A stretch of 64,000 bases of DNA. It comes from Ligilactobacillus faecis (GTDB taxonomy: Bacteria > Bacillota > Bacilli > Lactobacillales > Lactobacillaceae). Below are positions 62,065 to 64,000 of this stretch, piece after piece; the stretch's first letter is position 1, and the number at the start of each line of letters is the position of its first letter. Below the pieces are notes generated by a model. The model had not been told where the DNA came from. It saw only the letters and a list, made by a program, of their open reading frames with translations, and did not search any database. The position numbers and the translations under genes were made by a program. Location: the NCBI RefSeq assembly GCF_029889745.1, contig NZ_CP123639.1, positions 1,655,501 to 1,719,500 of the forward strand. Reading direction: 5' to 3'.

Positions 62065-64000
62065 ATGTTTTATGTTAAATTAGCCACGCAAAATATCAAA
62101 AAGAACCGGCAAGCCTTCATGCCATTTTTACTGTCGATGACCTTTTTAGGGGCGTTGAACACCTTGATGTTGATCTTAGCAAATGATCAAGGGTTGACAA
62201 AGATGCATGGGGCCGAAGCTTTACAGCAATTATTTGGATTTGGAGCAGTCGTGATCATCATTTTCTCGGTGATCTTTTCGATCTATACGAGTTCGATCTT
62301 AGACAAGCAACGTAAAAAAGAACTGGGACTCTATAATATTTTAGGTCTTGGTAAAAGAGAACTTGCGCGCCTGACTTTAGTCGAGATGTTCTTTAGTTTT
62401 TTGATCACCGCTGTTTTAGGGATCTTAAGTGGGATCGTTTTTTCACGGATAGCGTATCTTTGTTTGAAAAAACTTCTTGCTATCGGGACGGAATTCAAAT
62501 TTGTGATCCAACCACAAACGCTTTTCTTAGTTTTAGGGATCATCTTTTTACTGTTTGTTTTTATTTATCTATTGAGTTTAGTAAGTATTTTACGCAGTGA
62601 TCCGATCAAATTTTTACAAGCTGCTAAAGAAGGTGAACGCGAACCTAAAGCCAAATGGTTCGTAGCTCTACTTGGTTTTGGAGCTTTAGGTTGGGGTTAC
62701 TACTTAGCTTTGACGATCGAGTCTCCAGTCTCAGCTGTCATCAAATTTTTCTGGGCTGTTTTACTTGTGATCGTCGGGACATATTTCTTATTTACGGCCG
62801 GAAGTATCGTGATTTTGAAATTATTGCGTAAAAATGAACGTTACTACTACAATAACAAACACTTTATCCCGCTTTCAGGGATGATCTATCGTATGAAACA
62901 AAATGCTGTTGGTCTAGCAAGTATTTGTATTTTGTCGACGATGGTCTTAGTGACGATCGGAACGACTGCAAGCTTGTATTTTGGCGAACAAGACCGGATC
63001 GAGCAAAACTTTCCGCGTGACGTGATGATCACAGCGGTGGAAAAAACAGATAAGCTCAAACAAGATGCTAAAGCTTACGCAAAAAAGCAAGGCATGACAG
63101 TGACAAATGTGCAACAGCTCAAAGCAAGTGAAGGTCTTCTTTTCTTACGTGAAGGTCAGGGCAAATTAAAGCCGGGCATCCGCGGGAGTTTTTCTCCTAA
63201 CGATGCCGATCGCGCAGTCAATGTCGTGTTAATGGATCTTATTGATTTTAATCAAGTGACTGGAAGTAGTTATCGGTTAGAGAAAGCTTCAGATATCTTA
63301 GTCTATAACAATGATAAATTCAGTGGCAAGACACTTGAGCTTGGGGGCGAAAAACTAAATATCGTCAAGAACTTGCCTCGAGCTGATGAGCTGGGAAATT
63401 TAGGCAACGGTGTCACTCCAGCCTACTTAGTAGTTGTCCGCGATCAAAGTGTCTACGATGCATTAGTCAACAAATGGTACACGACAAAAGATATGGAAAA
63501 TTATAGGACACCGCGTTACTATTTGAACTTTGATATCAAAGGTAGCACTGACAAAGCTAAACGTTTAGCCTTTATCCGTGGTCTGAGTCGTGCACTTGCT
63601 AAAGACAATAGTGGTTACGGTGTTGAGTTTAAAGATAGTTACCGCCAAAGTTTAAAGATCTTTGATGGAGGCTTCTTTTTCATCGGGATCATTTTAGGGA
63701 CAGCCTTTTTACTTGCGACTGCGATGATCATCTACTACAAACAAGTTTCTGAGGGGATGGATGATCATGATCGCTTTGTGATCTTACAAAAAGTCGGCAT
63801 GGATCGAACTGAAGTCAAACGCGTGATCCATAGCCAGATCATGATGGTCTTCATCTTCCCACTAGCGGTTGCGATCATGCACGTTGGTTTTGCTTTTCCA
63901 TTGATCAAAAAGATGCTCATCTTATTTGGTTTGAACAACTGGCATTTATATTTGATCGTGACTTTGATCGTGATCGCGATCTTTACGCTGATCTACTACT
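62065..64000 (+). CDS. Bce-type ABC transporter permease, 3' end missing
   Basis: The frame starts at ATG 62065 with a strong GGGGGTGAG site and is open to the right edge, so the C-terminus is outside the window. About 645 codons are visible, nearly the full BceB length. It begins MFYVKLATQNIKKNRQAF, has several membrane helices with an FtsX-like block (KKELGLYNILGLGKRELARL), then a large extracellular domain at about residues 310-530 that would bind the peptide, and further helices. Confidence 0.9.
   Translation, partial: MFYVKLATQNIKKNRQAFMPFLLSMTFLGALNTLMLILANDQGLTKMHGAEALQQLFGFGAVVIIIFSVIFSIYTSSILDKQRKKELGLYNILGLGKRELARLTLVEMFFSFLITAVLGILSGIVFSRIAYLCLKKLLAIGTEFKFVIQPQTLFLVLGIIFLLFVFIYLLSLVSILRSDPIKFLQAAKEGEREPKAKWFVALLGFGALGWGYYLALTIESPVSAVIKFFWAVLLVIVGTYFLFTAGSIVILKLLRKNERYYYNNKHFIPLSGMIYRMKQNAVGLASICILSTMVLVTIGTTASLYFGEQDRIEQNFPRDVMITAVEKTDKLKQDAKAYAKKQGMTVTNVQQLKASEGLLFLREGQGKLKPGIRGSFSPNDADRAVNVVLMDLIDFNQVTGSSYRLEKASDILVYNNDKFSGKTLELGGEKLNIVKNLPRADELGNLGNGVTPAYLVVVRDQSVYDALVNKWYTTKDMENYRTPRYYLNFDIKGSTDKAKRLAFIRGLSRALAKDNSGYGVEFKDSYRQSLKIFDGGFFFIGIILGTAFLLATAMIIYYKQVSEGMDDHDRFVILQKVGMDRTEVKRVIHSQIMMVFIFPLAVAIMHVGFAFPLIKKMLILFGLNNWHLYLIVTLIVIAIFTLIYY

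Overview
The window looks like chromosomal DNA of a low-to-moderate GC Gram-positive bacterium of the Lactobacillaceae, probably near Ligilactobacillus. The evidence is strong AGGAGG-type ribosome binding sites with frequent TTG and GTG starts, the ymfF-ymfH-ymfI-rodZ-pgsA-recA-rny neighbourhood, a Bacillus-type pur gene order, a T-box in front of argS, PurR-type PurBoxes, and a three-pilin plus sortase C pilus cluster of the kind known from pilus-bearing lactobacilli. The species cannot be fixed from the sequence alone. The DNA is very rich in GATC, mostly from Ile ATC codons that follow a codon ending in G.

Layout. 1-4.1 kb: the 3' part of mgtE, a YdcF-like membrane protein, and convergent cutC and a lactonase. 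4.3-7.4 kb: an orphan sorbitol-type PTS IIA and guaC, whose shared bidirectional terminator has been split by an IS3-family element (copy 1). 7.6-13.9 kb: ybaK, rlmA, a short structured RNA, trmL, an oppA-type lipoprotein and ftsK. 14.1-25.5 kb: two M16 peptidase-like genes and ymfI (EF-P modification), rodZ, pgsA, LexA-controlled recA, a macrodomain gene, rny, a deoxynucleoside kinase and kup. 25.6-46.4 kb: the de novo purine genes, cut into purEKB and purCSQLFMNHD by a four-gene pilus operon (VWA tip adhesin, minor pilin, backbone pilin, sortase C). 46.5-51.8 kb: a LysR regulator, a DUF2187 protein, tRNA-Gly(CCC), a T-box with argS, and lepA. 51.8-55.3 kb: IS copy 2, then ogt, a broken adaA and small hypotheticals. 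55.8-58 kb: rplU-prp-rpmA and corA. 58-59.5 kb: a TnpB-only IS200/IS605-type element. 59.5-64 kb: a Bce-type two-component system with its ABC transporter, running off the right edge.

How the genes work together. The eleven-plus pur genes make IMP and are probably repressed by PurR through boxes before purE, purC and guaC; guaC recycles GMP to IMP under related control. The pilus cluster encodes a tip, a minor subunit, a shaft and the polymerising sortase. Its promoter resembles the purC promoter, and its sortase carries a pilin-like domain on the predicted cytoplasmic side. rplU, prp and rpmA form a unit in which Prp trims the N-terminus of L27. The Bce-type kinase, regulator and transporter form a likely antimicrobial-peptide sensing and detoxification module.

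The observations most worth checking are the sortase with a pilin-like tail, the pilus operon wedged into the pur operon with a pur-like promoter, the degenerate sorting signal of the minor pilin, the IS inside a terminator loop, the TnpB element, and the GATC excess.
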